Assembly (NCBI GenBank): GCA_021818445.1
Contig: JAKAEB010000045.1
Location: forward strand, 1 to 32,094
Reading direction: 5' to 3'
Source: Planctomycetota bacterium
Lineage (GTDB): Bacteria; Planctomycetota; Phycisphaerae; WQYP01
Length of the DNA: 32,094 bases
Shown: one piece after another, positions 1-7,383 of the stretch
Layout: each line of letters starts with the position of its first letter
Numbering within the stretch: position 1 is the stretch's first letter
The notes under the pieces: generated by a model
The model's input: only the letters and a program-made list of their open reading frames with translations
Databases searched by the model: none
What the model was told of the DNA's origin: nothing
Made by a program: the position numbers and the translations under genes

Positions 1-1
1 G

Positions 2-583
2 CGGAACCGGTATTATTTGCCGACATTAGGCCGCTGGCTTACCCGCGACCCGATCGGCTACCAAGGCGGAATCAATCTTTACGAGTACGTCCAAAGCAGC
101 CCGGTGGGAAATGTGGATGCGGAGGGGGAAAAGGTGTATACCTTCAGAGCGTCGCGCGAATTCAGCCCGATCAATGCCGGACTGATCATCGCCCCTCCAC
201 ACCTCCATCTTAATTACCAATATAGTTTCCGCTACGGGGACGATGACGGCACGCCCTTCGTATCGAGCCTTTTCAACGGCAGGTACAGCCCGGGTCCCGA
301 GGGCGGATCCCTGGGGTATTTGTCGGTCGGGGGTGGCTACCGCCTTGATCTGGGAACCGAAGTGATCCCGGATCCGGGCGATCGCCACGCCGTGCTTCTC
401 GTCGTTAAAGGGGTCTACGCCCACTATTACAGTGGGCAAATAAACGTCGGTGCCAAGGGGGTAAGCGTTCCAGCGGGGCCTCGGGTGAGCGACGTGACGA
501 AAATACTAACGTTCTACGACACCTTCCTGCTTTACGACCATTGCGGTAAGGTAAGAGTGGTGTATTTGCAAGCCGCAGTTTAG
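2..583 (+). CDS. RHS repeat-associated core protein, C-terminal end (5' truncated by window)
   Basis: The frame is open from base 2, so the gene begins outside the window. The first ~40 residues carry the signature end of the RHS core: RYYLPTLGRWLTRDPIGYQG, then GGINLYEYVQSSPVGNVDAEG. In the family this core closes the RHS/YD-repeat shell of large secreted or surface proteins. The ~150 residues after it form the variable C-terminal tip, which in many RHS proteins is a toxin or effector and in others a degenerate tail. This tip is rich in Gly, Tyr and Val and looks like a beta-rich domain; I do not recognise a toxin family and see no obvious catalytic motif. Two small membrane-protein genes follow in the same direction. 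RHS assignment is sure; the tip's role is unknown. Confidence 0.9.
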   Translation, partial: RNRYYLPTLGRWLTRDPIGYQGGINLYEYVQSSPVGNVDAEGEKVYTFRASREFSPINAGLIIAPPHLHLNYQYSFRYGDDDGTPFVSSLFNGRYSPGPEGGSLGYLSVGGGYRLDLGTEVIPDPGDRHAVLLVVKGVYAHYYSGQINVGAKGVSVPAGPRVSDVTKILTFYDTFLLYDHCGKVRVVYLQAAV

Positions 584-621
584 TTGTGCGTTGGGTATCG
601 TACTACGGTGGAGGAACGAAT

Positions 622-747
622 TTGGCACCAAGGTTTAACCAGAAACGCGAATGGATCGTTGCCGTGTGCCTGTCGCTGCTCGTATGGGCAGCCTGCTTGC
701 TATTCGCGGCGACAGTTATTAACTCCGGCGGGCTACCAATCCTCTGA
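622..747 (+). CDS. Small single-pass membrane protein, 41 aa
   Basis: A TTG start at 622 lies 7 nt after a GGAGG at 610-614. The 41-codon product has a charged N-terminus (residues 1-11, with PRFNQKRE) followed by one hydrophobic segment at about residues 12-33 (WIVAVCLSLLVWAACLLFAA and on), then a short tail ending LPIL. This is the usual shape of a one-pass inner-membrane peptide with its N-terminus in the cytoplasm. It starts 38 nt after the RHS stop. No family is recognised. It could be an immunity or accessory peptide for the RHS protein, but only its position suggests that. The strong ribosome binding site and clean hydrophobic helix argue for a real gene. Confidence 0.55.
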   Translation: MAPRFNQKREWIVAVCLSLLVWAACLLFAATVINSGGLPIL

Positions 748-793
748 GGATGCCAGATTGGTGCTCGGGCTGTAATCTGGGGGCAACTCGGAT

Positions 794-1210
794 ATGCGAA
801 GATGGCCCTTCACGGTCGCATTTGGGACGGCGCTTCTCGCAGGCACAGCCATTACTGAAATGGCACTCGTCGCTTTCGGCGGTGCGGGGCTCTGGGGGGC
901 CCCGGTGTGGCTGCGAGTCCTGATTTCCATTCCCCTGACCGCCCTGCAGGTATTCGCGTGGCTGGTGGGCTGGTTGCGGCGGCGCACCCTTGCCGGCAAG
1001 TTGCTTTTTTGCAGCGCAATCCCTGTGCTCATCGTGTTGCGTGGGATGTTACTCGCGATCGAGCATCACACGCCCGGCCTGCTTGAGATGCATGGCCCGC
1101 TACCGATAGTGTACCGAGTCCGGCCGGCATCGAGAGCCGCCGGGGGCTCGACGGGTAACAAAATCAGCCATTTGCCGCCCGCCTCCCGCGTCGCTAAATC
1201 GCGTAGATAA
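794..1210 (+). CDS. Small multi-pass membrane protein of unknown function
   Basis: The 138-residue product has three likely membrane segments, at about residues 7-30, 38-60 and 68-88. An arginine cluster (WLRRRTLAG) sits between the second and third, and a basic, Pro/Ala/Ser-rich soluble tail follows. The ATG at 794 lacks a clear Shine-Dalgarno sequence, so the start is not certain. It follows the RHS end and the 41-codon membrane gene on the same strand. I recognise no family. Genes just after RHS tips are often immunity proteins, and small membrane proteins are one common kind, but this is inference from position. It could also be a degraded gene, since the C-terminal third has low complexity. 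Confidence 0.5.
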   Translation: MRRWPFTVAFGTALLAGTAITEMALVAFGGAGLWGAPVWLRVLISIPLTALQVFAWLVGWLRRRTLAGKLLFCSAIPVLIVLRGMLLAIEHHTPGLLEMHGPLPIVYRVRPASRAAGGSTGNKISHLPPASRVAKSRR

Positions 1211-1422
1211 GGTCAGGTTGGAGGGGCAGCGAATTGGTTACGCTTGATGAAAAACATGGTTGTGGTGGGTACCGACGGTAAAATCGGCCCCGGCAGGTTA
1301 TGTTGCGGACTATTGATTCCAGTTTTGAGGCCGGTTGATGGTCGTAGTTAATGCAAAAATAATCGGGTGGCGATGTGGCCCTGGCGCACGTTGTGTTGAA
1401 AAACGGGGCGGCCGGACGGGGC

Positions 1423-1460
1423 CATGCATCATCACGCGTGCACCATGCACGCGGCTAAAT
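1423..1460 (+). repeat. 38-bp repeat, copy 1, with hairpin
   Basis: This 38-bp unit recurs at 1637-1674 with 35 of 38 identical positions. It begins CATGCATC and ends GCGGCTAAAT. Inside it CGCGTGCA and TGCACGCG form a perfect 8-bp stem around the loop CCA. The size and hairpin resemble REP/BIME-type intergenic repeats, but two copies are too few to name a family. Confidence 0.7.
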
Positions 1461-1471
1461 GGGGTGGCGGA

Positions 1472-1489
1472 TGTGACATTCTTGTCACA
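1472..1489. promoter_or_regulatory. Perfect inverted repeat TGTGACA-N4-TGTCACA
   Basis: The 18-bp dyad has 7-bp arms and a TTCT spacer. It resembles half-sites of CRP/FNR-family regulators (TGTGA...TCACA), but the inner gap is 8 rather than 6, so the regulator cannot be named. It lies about 320 bp upstream of the ilvC promoter, far for direct control. Confidence 0.35.
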
Positions 1490-1636
1490 GGGGCCGCAAT
1501 TCGGCATTGCGATTAGCGCCCATCGCCCGGCGATGGCGTAAAACTGGGGGATATGATGCCGCCGGGGATTATAAACGGCGAGACGTTCGCGCTACGGGTG
1601 CCACGGAGTGCGGCCCCGCCGGGCACGCGGATAGGT

Positions 1637-1674
1637 CATGCATCGTCACGCGTGCGCCATGCCCGCGGCTAAAT
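1637..1674 (+). repeat. 38-bp repeat, copy 2
   Basis: Second copy of the unit at 1423-1460, 214 bp downstream in the same orientation, with three differences. All three lie in or near the stem region; the hairpin is retained but with one mismatch and one G-T pair. Confidence 0.7.
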
Positions 1675-1808
1675 TTGGCGTGCGATTACCGAATTTATTG
1701 AGGATGCGTTGGCGCGTGCGGTGCCGCCGATAAGTTGGGACGTCGAAAAACAAACGCCTTCGCCCGGAAAAATGCCCAGGCCCGGGTATGAAGGGAAGCG
1801 CCGTTCGT

Positions 1809-1837
1809 TTGACCCCGTATCCCGCTGCCTGTATTCT
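1809..1837 (+). promoter_or_regulatory. Sigma70-type promoter of ilvC
   Basis: TTGACC (1809-1814, 5 of 6 to consensus) and TATTCT (1832-1837, 4 of 6) are separated by 17 bp. The start point would fall near 1844, giving a leader of about 48 nt to the ATG at 1892. This supports that ATG over the in-frame ATG at 1859. Confidence 0.55.
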
Positions 1838-1891
1838 CAACCGCTTGTTTAGGGTTGAATGTTTTGTCAGTCGGTTAAGGATTTAATAGAC

Positions 1892-2911
1892 ATGTCCTCC
1901 AATCCAGTGTCTCTGAAAATTTACTACGAAAATGAAGCCCCACTTGCCGGTTTGGCGGGTAAAACGGTGGGAGTGCTCGGTTACGGTTCCCAAGGGCATG
2001 CTCACGCCCAGAACCTGCGCGATAGCGGCATCAAAGTGATTGTGGCCAATCGCAAGGACTCCGCCAATGGTAAATTGGCGCTGGAGCACGGCTTCGAGCC
2101 GATGAGTATCCCCGACGTGGTGAAAGCCGCAGATCTGATCATCGTCACACTGCCCGATGAATTGCAACCCGAAATTTACGAAAAAGAGATTGCCCCCAAT
2201 CTCCGTGGCGGGAAGACCTTTGGTGCCACACATGGGCTCAACATCCACTTCAAACAGATTGTTCCACCACCCGATGTGGATGTCGTGATGATTGCCCCCA
2301 AAGGCCCGGGGCATCTGGTACGCAGTGAATTTGTAAAAGGGGGCGGCGTACCGTGCCTGGTGGCTGTGGCGCAGGACGCCTCCGGCAAGGCACTTCAAAC
2401 GGCTTTGGCGTGGGGTAACGGCGTTGGCGGTGCGCGGGCGGGCATCATCCAGACTACGTTTAAGGATGAGTGCGAGACCGACCTTTTCGGTGAGCAGGCC
2501 GTCCTTTGCGGTGGCTTGGGGGCATTGATAAAGGCCGGCTTTGAAACGCTGGTGAAGAACGGTTACCCGCCGGAAATGGCCTATTTTGAGTGCGTGCACG
2601 AGGTAAAACTTATCGTGGACCTGATTTATCAGGGTGGCCTCAATTACATGCGCTACAGCATCAGCAACACCGCCGAGTATGGCGATCTGACGCGCGGCCC
2701 GCGCATCATCACTGACCAGACTAAAAAGGAAATGCAAAAAATCCTTGATGAAATCACCTCCGGGCAGTTTGCCCGTGAGTGGATGGCCGAACACAAGGCA
2801 GGCAAACCCAAATTCAATGCACTTTACGAGGCGGACAAAAACTCGCAGGTTGAAGTGGTGGGCAAGCACCTCCGCAGGATGATGAAGTGGATATCCGCCA
2901 AGGAAGTATGA
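1892..2911 (+). CDS. ilvC: Ketol-acid reductoisomerase (class I)
   Basis: It catalyses the NADPH- and Mg2+-dependent isomerisation and reduction of acetolactate or acetohydroxybutyrate, the second common step of valine, leucine and isoleucine synthesis, in the cytoplasm. Counting from the ATG at 1892 (339 aa, normal for class I), the dinucleotide loop is [10 protein letters not shown] at 30-39. The NRKDS segment after strand 2 fits NADPH use. The catalytic His is H114 in [10 protein letters not shown]. Mg2+ ligands are expected in ETDLFGEQ (D197, E201) and [11 protein letters not shown] (E233, E237), and the substrate serine in [10 protein letters not shown]. An in-frame ATG at 1859 would add 11 residues with no family match. 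It has its own promoter; ilvB/ilvN and the rest of the pathway are not in the window. Confidence 0.97.
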   Translation: MSSNPVSLKIYYENEAPLAGLAGKTVGVLGYGSQGHAHAQNLRDSGIKVIVANRKDSANGKLALEHGFEPMSIPDVVKAADLIIVTLPDELQPEIYEKEIAPNLRGGKTFGATHGLNIHFKQIVPPPDVDVVMIAPKGPGHLVRSEFVKGGGVPCLVAVAQDASGKALQTALAWGNGVGGARAGIIQTTFKDECETDLFGEQAVLCGGLGALIKAGFETLVKNGYPPEMAYFECVHEVKLIVDLIYQGGLNYMRYSISNTAEYGDLTRGPRIITDQTKKEMQKILDEITSGQFAREWMAEHKAGKPKFNALYEADKNSQVEVVGKHLRRMMKWISAKEV

Positions 2912-2981
2912 TCTCGATTGACCCCGTACCTGCCTTGGCACCCAGTGGGCCGGGGGCATTCAGCGCGGTCAGGATGCAGTC

Positions 2982-3407
2982 ATGCAAATGAATTTTATAG
3001 ACGCCTTGGATCATGTCGCAATTGCTGCCGACGATACCCAATCGCTGGTAAAGTGGTATGAGCGGATGCTTGGTCTGGTGGTTGCCGCCCAGACGGAACC
3101 GCAGAATCCGTCCGGACAGCGTACCTACCTGGTTGGGCCGCCCGGTGAGGAGGGCGTAACACGCGGCATGATGCTGGAAATTATGCCGCGTAATGAGCAT
3201 GTGCGTCGGCCGCGCGACAGCCATGATCCGGGCATCAGCCACGTGGCGTGGCGGGTCGATGATTTTGATGCAGCATATGCACATCTTTCTGCCAATGGCG
3301 TAGGATTTGTTGGTGCCGTGGTGCAGGCCGTTGGGGGCGGAAGGTTAATTTCCTTCGTTGATTGCGAGGGAAATTTGATGCAGATTGTTGAACGATCACG
3401 AGGTTGA
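2982..3407 (+). CDS. VOC-superfamily (glyoxalase/bleomycin-resistance fold) protein
   Basis: The 141-residue product has two beta-alpha-beta-beta-beta modules, as in glyoxalase I and methylmalonyl-CoA epimerase. It opens with LDHVAIAADD and its second half with ISHVAWRVDD, and closes with FVDCEGNLMQIVERSRG. The usual metal ligands are visible: the His in DHVAI, the His in SHVAW and the Glu in IVE. The substrate cannot be told from sequence; methylmalonyl-CoA epimerase is possible given the length, but no mutase genes are nearby. The start at 2982 lies 7 nt after AGGA (2971-2974). It follows ilvC by 70 nt and its stop overlaps the sppA start, so the two downstream genes are probably cotranscribed. 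Confidence 0.85.
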   Translation: MQMNFIDALDHVAIAADDTQSLVKWYERMLGLVVAAQTEPQNPSGQRTYLVGPPGEEGVTRGMMLEIMPRNEHVRRPRDSHDPGISHVAWRVDDFDAAYAHLSANGVGFVGAVVQAVGGGRLISFVDCEGNLMQIVERSRG

Positions 3408-4456
3408 TGATGTCCAATTTTCCGTCCCTTTACCATGCCGTTGTATCTCTCCGCAGGCGTGTGGCAGTCGGTCTTCCGGTTTTGGCCCTGCTGGTGGGCT
3501 GCCTGTCGATGGCCGGCTGCGGCGACCGCGCCTTGCAGATATCCTTGGTGCCGGTCAATCCTCGTGTCAAGCCCCATGTGGTGCACAAAAGTCGGCAGTG
3601 GTTTAATTGCAACCGTGTTGCGATAGTGGATGTCAGCGGCATGCTGCTGGATGGTTCAACGGCATCGTGGTTGGGTTCATCGCATAATCCGGTCAGCGAT
3701 TTTGCTCAAACCCTGCATTCCATCGCCAAAGACCCCCGCGTCAAAGCCGTGGTGCTAAGGATGAACACGCCCGGCGGCACGGTGACGGCCAGCAACATTA
3801 TGTACAACGCCTTGAAGCGCTTTGAACGAAAGACACATAAGCCGGTGGTGGCGTCCATGATGGATGTCTGCGCCAGCGGCGGCTACTACGTTTCATGTGG
3901 TGCCAACTATCAGATGGCTTACCCGACCACCATTACCGGCTCGGTTGGTGTTATTGTGCAGTTGTTCAATTTTCGTCACACGTTGCAATATCTCGGCGTA
4001 ACGGCCCCCGCGTTTGCCAGCGGTCCGAATAAGGAGACCGGATCGCCATTCAGCAAGATGACGCCCTCTCAGAAAAAAATAATCCAGGGTTTTGTGAAAG
4101 AGTTTTTTGCGCGGTTTGTCCGGATCGTCAAAACCTCACATCCGATGGTAAAGGCTAAGTTGTGGCCCATGCTGACCGACGGTCGCCCGCTGACGGGTAT
4201 CGACGCGCTGCGCTATCACATGATTGATGCGCTGGGTGGTTTGCACGCTGCGATTCGTAAAGCCAAGGCGCTGGCGCACATCAGGCATGCTACCGTTGTG
4301 CTTTACAAGCGTGATGGGCGTAACGTGGGTTCGGTCTATGCGAAAAGTGCTTTGGGCGCAAAGGGTGGCAACATCAATATGGTCAATGTAAATCTCTCGG
4401 GAGCGGCCATGTCAACGTTCCTGCACCCTGACTTTTTGTACATGTGGGAGCAATAA
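3407..4456 (+). CDS. sppA: SppA-type signal peptide peptidase, short form, lipoprotein
   Basis: A Ser-Lys protease of family S49 that cleaves leftover signal peptides in the membrane. The N-terminus has a basic stretch, a hydrophobic segment and two possible lipobox cysteines (LLVGC and LSMAGC, about residues 32 and 38), so it is likely anchored by lipid. The single catalytic domain covers about residues 70-290. It has the PGG motif of the oxyanion region (NTPGGTVTAS), the nucleophile serine in CASGGYYVS (about S157) and the general-base lysine in SGPNKETGSPF (about K209). At 349 aa it is the short, single-domain form rather than the long tandem form of E. coli. The ATG at 3407 overlaps the upstream TGA; the next ATG at 3410 is better spaced (6 nt) from GAGG at 3400-3403 and may be the true start. 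Confidence 0.9.
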   Translation: MMSNFPSLYHAVVSLRRRVAVGLPVLALLVGCLSMAGCGDRALQISLVPVNPRVKPHVVHKSRQWFNCNRVAIVDVSGMLLDGSTASWLGSSHNPVSDFAQTLHSIAKDPRVKAVVLRMNTPGGTVTASNIMYNALKRFERKTHKPVVASMMDVCASGGYYVSCGANYQMAYPTTITGSVGVIVQLFNFRHTLQYLGVTAPAFASGPNKETGSPFSKMTPSQKKIIQGFVKEFFARFVRIVKTSHPMVKAKLWPMLTDGRPLTGIDALRYHMIDALGGLHAAIRKAKALAHIRHATVVLYKRDGRNVGSVYAKSALGAKGGNINMVNVNLSGAAMSTFLHPDFLYMWEQ

Positions 4457-4681
4457 TTCCCAGCCCCGTCGGCTTTCCTGCTGGGGGTGGCACACCGCAT
4501 ATTCCGCAGCGTATTGCCGTCGGCGTCATATCGACAGGGCCAACGCGCACGGGCCATCGTCGCCGAAACATAGCAAAACATAACCAAACGCAAATCATTT
4601 GTTAAGATTGCAGCTATAGACTTTCGGGCGGTTATGGTTGATATTCCGCCGATAGATTTTCATCCAGGCAGAAGGAGCGAC

Positions 4682-7369
4682 ATGCGATTATCACATTATC
4701 ACCGTATGAAAAATGCAAAAACCCGATCTGTGGCGGTGGCTTTTGTCGCTGGCCTCTCGCTCGCAACGGTCGGTGCGAGTTGCGGTGCCGCATTGACGCA
4801 TGAATTGCCGGATGGCCGGATGGTCGCCCCTGTGGGGAAGGTCGTTCAAACCGCCAATTTTTCAGTCGGGGTCGTGCGGCAACATGGAACGATTGTGGTG
4901 GAGTCGGCGGGGGCGTCGGCGATTTCGTCCCTGCAGGGGTATAACAAGAAATTGCATCCCAATATGGTGCTGCATTTCGTGAAATACAGGCGGGTATGGG
5001 GCAAACTCAAGTTGCCCAACATCATCACCAACCAAAATCTGTTCCAAAGTCTGGTTAAAGGCCCCTACGGCATGATCTATGCCGCCGGTGGCGTTTCCGA
5101 CAATCTGCTCGCTGTTAAAGTTACGCGCGATGAACTCAAGATTATTCGTAAATTTCCTCTTACAGGTCAAAGTTTTCCCCATACACAATATCCGTATGAA
5201 TATCAGGGGCCGCCGGGCGCGCCGCTCTTTTACCCCGATTCTGCGGCTATCAGCGGTAAATTGGCTTTTGTTACCGGTCTGTTGAGCAACAGCATCGCGA
5301 AGATTAACCTGCGCTCGGGCCAGACCAGCTACGCCAACGCTGGCTCTTATCCTTACCAAGTGGTGACCGCCGGCCGTTATGCGGTGGTGACCGATTGGGG
5401 TGCAGATTCCGTGCGTTTCATTGAGAAGAAGAATCTTAAGACGCGCGCGGTGGTGCGGATCGGCCCGCCAACCGGCCCGCACAATCGGCTGCCGGGTATA
5501 CACCCCACGGCCGTGGTGTACGATACGCCCCAGCATGCCGTGTGGGTGGCTTGTGCCAACGCGGACACACTATCGGAAATAAGTATTAAAACATTCAAGG
5601 TTATCCGCACCGTGCCCGATCTGCCCTATCAGGGTGCCCCGCCCGGCACGTTTCCCGATGCGCTGGCCATCTGGCACCATTGGCTTTTTGCCTGCAACGC
5701 CGGTAATGATGATGTGGCCGTCCTGAGCACCGCCACCGGAAAACGCCTCGGACTGATCCCCACCGGTTGGTATCCGACGGATGCGACGGTCAGCTATGGC
5801 AAGCTCCTTATCACCAGTGCCAAGGGGGTGGGTTTCGGCCCGAATCCGCACGGCAAATGGGTGGGTGACTGCATACCCGGAACCCTGCAGATGATTTCTC
5901 TCAAACATCTGCCAGGCGAACTGCCACGCTACACCCATGCCGCGCTTTCCGACTTGCGCATGACGGCAGCCGATCGCACCCGCCTGGCGGCGGCCAATGC
6001 CTCGGCGGCAGCGTGGCTTCACAAGCATATTCATCACGTCGTTTTCATTCTGCGGGAAAATAAAACCTTTGATGAAGATTTTGGTGCCTATTCCCGTGCC
6101 GGCCAATGGGCCGACCCGAAACTCGACCTTTACAACCAGCGCGAACTGCCCAACCTTTACGCCCTGGCCAATCGATTTGGACTGATGGTGAATTATAAAG
6201 TGGATGGCGAAGTGACGGCGCAAGGGCATCAATGGACCACCTCCGGCGAGGATGGTGATTTCGTCCAGCGCACCTGGCCTATGTATTATTCCGGTCGCGG
6301 ACTGTCGGAAAACCCGGGCTGGACGGAGCCGCTGGTTGGAAGTGCGTTTACATCAAAAGATGGCTTCGGCGGAACCGACAATCCCTATTCCGACTATACC
6401 GACCTTGCCAAGCTCGGCCGATGGGCCAACCCTTGGATATCCTATCCCGACGGTATGTTCATATTTAATGATCTGCTCCATCATCATGTGCCGTTCAAGG
6501 ATTTCGGCGAATTTGTCTCGCGTAGTGAAATCGGGAATATTTCCCCCGCCATGCAGACCCATATCGCCAACCGATTTCCGGGTTGGAATCGTTTTCTGCT
6601 CGATACCTATCGGGCTAAAATTGTCAGGAAGTTTATCGCCCGCCACCGTTCTTCTCTGCCGACGATGATGTACATCTGGCTGCCCGATGACCACACCGCC
6701 GGTCGCAGCCCGGGATACTACACACCGGATTATTATGTGGCCAATAACGATGAGGCCACGGGGCAGATCGTCGCCGCCCTTTCCCGGTTGAAGTCGTGGC
6801 GGCACACACTGGTGTTTATTACCGAGGATGACGCGCAGTCCGGTGCCGATCACTTGTCGCCGCACCGGTCTGTGGGTCTGGTCGTTGGTCCCTGGGTGAA
6901 GCGCGGGGTTTTGATTGATCATCCCTATTCTCAGGTTGATATCCTGCGCACCATTGAAGCCATTGCGGGGGTGCCGCCCATGTCGCAATGGGACGCCAAT
7001 GCTCAGGTCATCGGCGGAATCTGGGCCAGTGCGCCCAACACGGCACCGTATCACCTGCGGGCTATTAAGGTAGAGATGAAGATTAATCCGGGGCGGGTGT
7101 CTCCCGGGTTGGTGGCAAGGCTCAAAGCCGGTCGGACGGGACACTGGCTCTCGCCGAGCTGGCTCAAAGCCCACCCATTGCCGACCGGAAAACTTTCCGC
7201 CTTCGGCCCTACATCGCTGCTGAAGGTACCGGGGCCGGAGCAACTCAAGCAGGAATGGATCGCCTCCAAGGGGCGTGCATCCTATCTGCATCTGATGGAA
7301 TACATCCATGCACTGGCGGTACGCGAGCATAAAAGCGTATATCAGATCATCGCGTCTGACGGGCAGTAA
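4682..7369 (+). CDS. Secreted YncE-like beta-propeller / phosphoesterase fusion
   Basis: An 895-residue exported protein with two parts. After a signal sequence (basic start, then VAVAFVAGLSLATVGAS, about residues 14-32) comes a repeat region at about 90-440 with propeller-type strands such as HPTAVVYDTPQHAVWVACAN and GWYPTDATVSYGKLLITSAK, as in YncE/YVTN proteins. From about 450 a phosphoesterase domain (PF04185 type, alkaline-phosphatase fold) begins HHVVFILRENKTFDEDFGAY. It includes WLPDDHTAG and FITEDDAQSGADHLSPHRS, whose Asp and His residues are expected metal ligands. It probably releases phosphate from a phosphomonoester or phospholipid outside the cytoplasm; the substrate is not known. 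The ATG at 4682 is chosen because AAGGAG lies 4 nt upstream (4672-4677). The next gene, a transporter, follows after 14 nt. Confidence 0.88.
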   Translation: MRLSHYHRMKNAKTRSVAVAFVAGLSLATVGASCGAALTHELPDGRMVAPVGKVVQTANFSVGVVRQHGTIVVESAGASAISSLQGYNKKLHPNMVLHFVKYRRVWGKLKLPNIITNQNLFQSLVKGPYGMIYAAGGVSDNLLAVKVTRDELKIIRKFPLTGQSFPHTQYPYEYQGPPGAPLFYPDSAAISGKLAFVTGLLSNSIAKINLRSGQTSYANAGSYPYQVVTAGRYAVVTDWGADSVRFIEKKNLKTRAVVRIGPPTGPHNRLPGIHPTAVVYDTPQHAVWVACANADTLSEISIKTFKVIRTVPDLPYQGAPPGTFPDALAIWHHWLFACNAGNDDVAVLSTATGKRLGLIPTGWYPTDATVSYGKLLITSAKGVGFGPNPHGKWVGDCIPGTLQMISLKHLPGELPRYTHAALSDLRMTAADRTRLAAANASAAAWLHKHIHHVVFILRENKTFDEDFGAYSRAGQWADPKLDLYNQRELPNLYALANRFGLMVNYKVDGEVTAQGHQWTTSGEDGDFVQRTWPMYYSGRGLSENPGWTEPLVGSAFTSKDGFGGTDNPYSDYTDLAKLGRWANPWISYPDGMFIFNDLLHHHVPFKDFGEFVSRSEIGNISPAMQTHIANRFPGWNRFLLDTYRAKIVRKFIARHRSSLPTMMYIWLPDDHTAGRSPGYYTPDYYVANNDEATGQIVAALSRLKSWRHTLVFITEDDAQSGADHLSPHRSVGLVVGPWVKRGVLIDHPYSQVDILRTIEAIAGVPPMSQWDANAQVIGGIWASAPNTAPYHLRAIKVEMKINPGRVSPGLVARLKAGRTGHWLSPSWLKAHPLPTGKLSAFGPTSLLKVPGPEQLKQEWIASKGRASYLHLMEYIHALAVREHKSVYQIIASDGQ

Positions 7370-7383
7370 CGGAAAGGTACCGG

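Larger units (their letters stand above)
1211..1891. other. Non-coding stretch between the RHS end and ilvC
   Basis: No credible gene was found: the open frames here are short, lie on opposite strands over the same bases, and lack ribosome binding sites. The stretch holds two copies of a 38-bp repeat (1423-1460 and 1637-1674), a perfect 7-4-7 dyad at 1472-1489 and the ilvC promoter (1809-1837). A GGAGG at 1220-1224 followed by a TTG at 1234 opens only a 15-codon frame, so it is not called. Confidence 0.6.

Noticed and set aside
1234..1281. TTG start after GGAGG opening a 15-codon frame
   Set aside because: Too short to support without comparison, and no hydrophobic or other recognisable feature.
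1883..2959. A 358-codon open frame on the minus strand opposite ilvC
   Set aside because: It mirrors the strong ilvC coding frame, has no family match and no ribosome binding site; high-GC codon use creates such shadows.
4300..4600. CCCAGC/GCTGGG hairpin after sppA as a terminator
   Set aside because: Loop is long and there is no T-tract after it.
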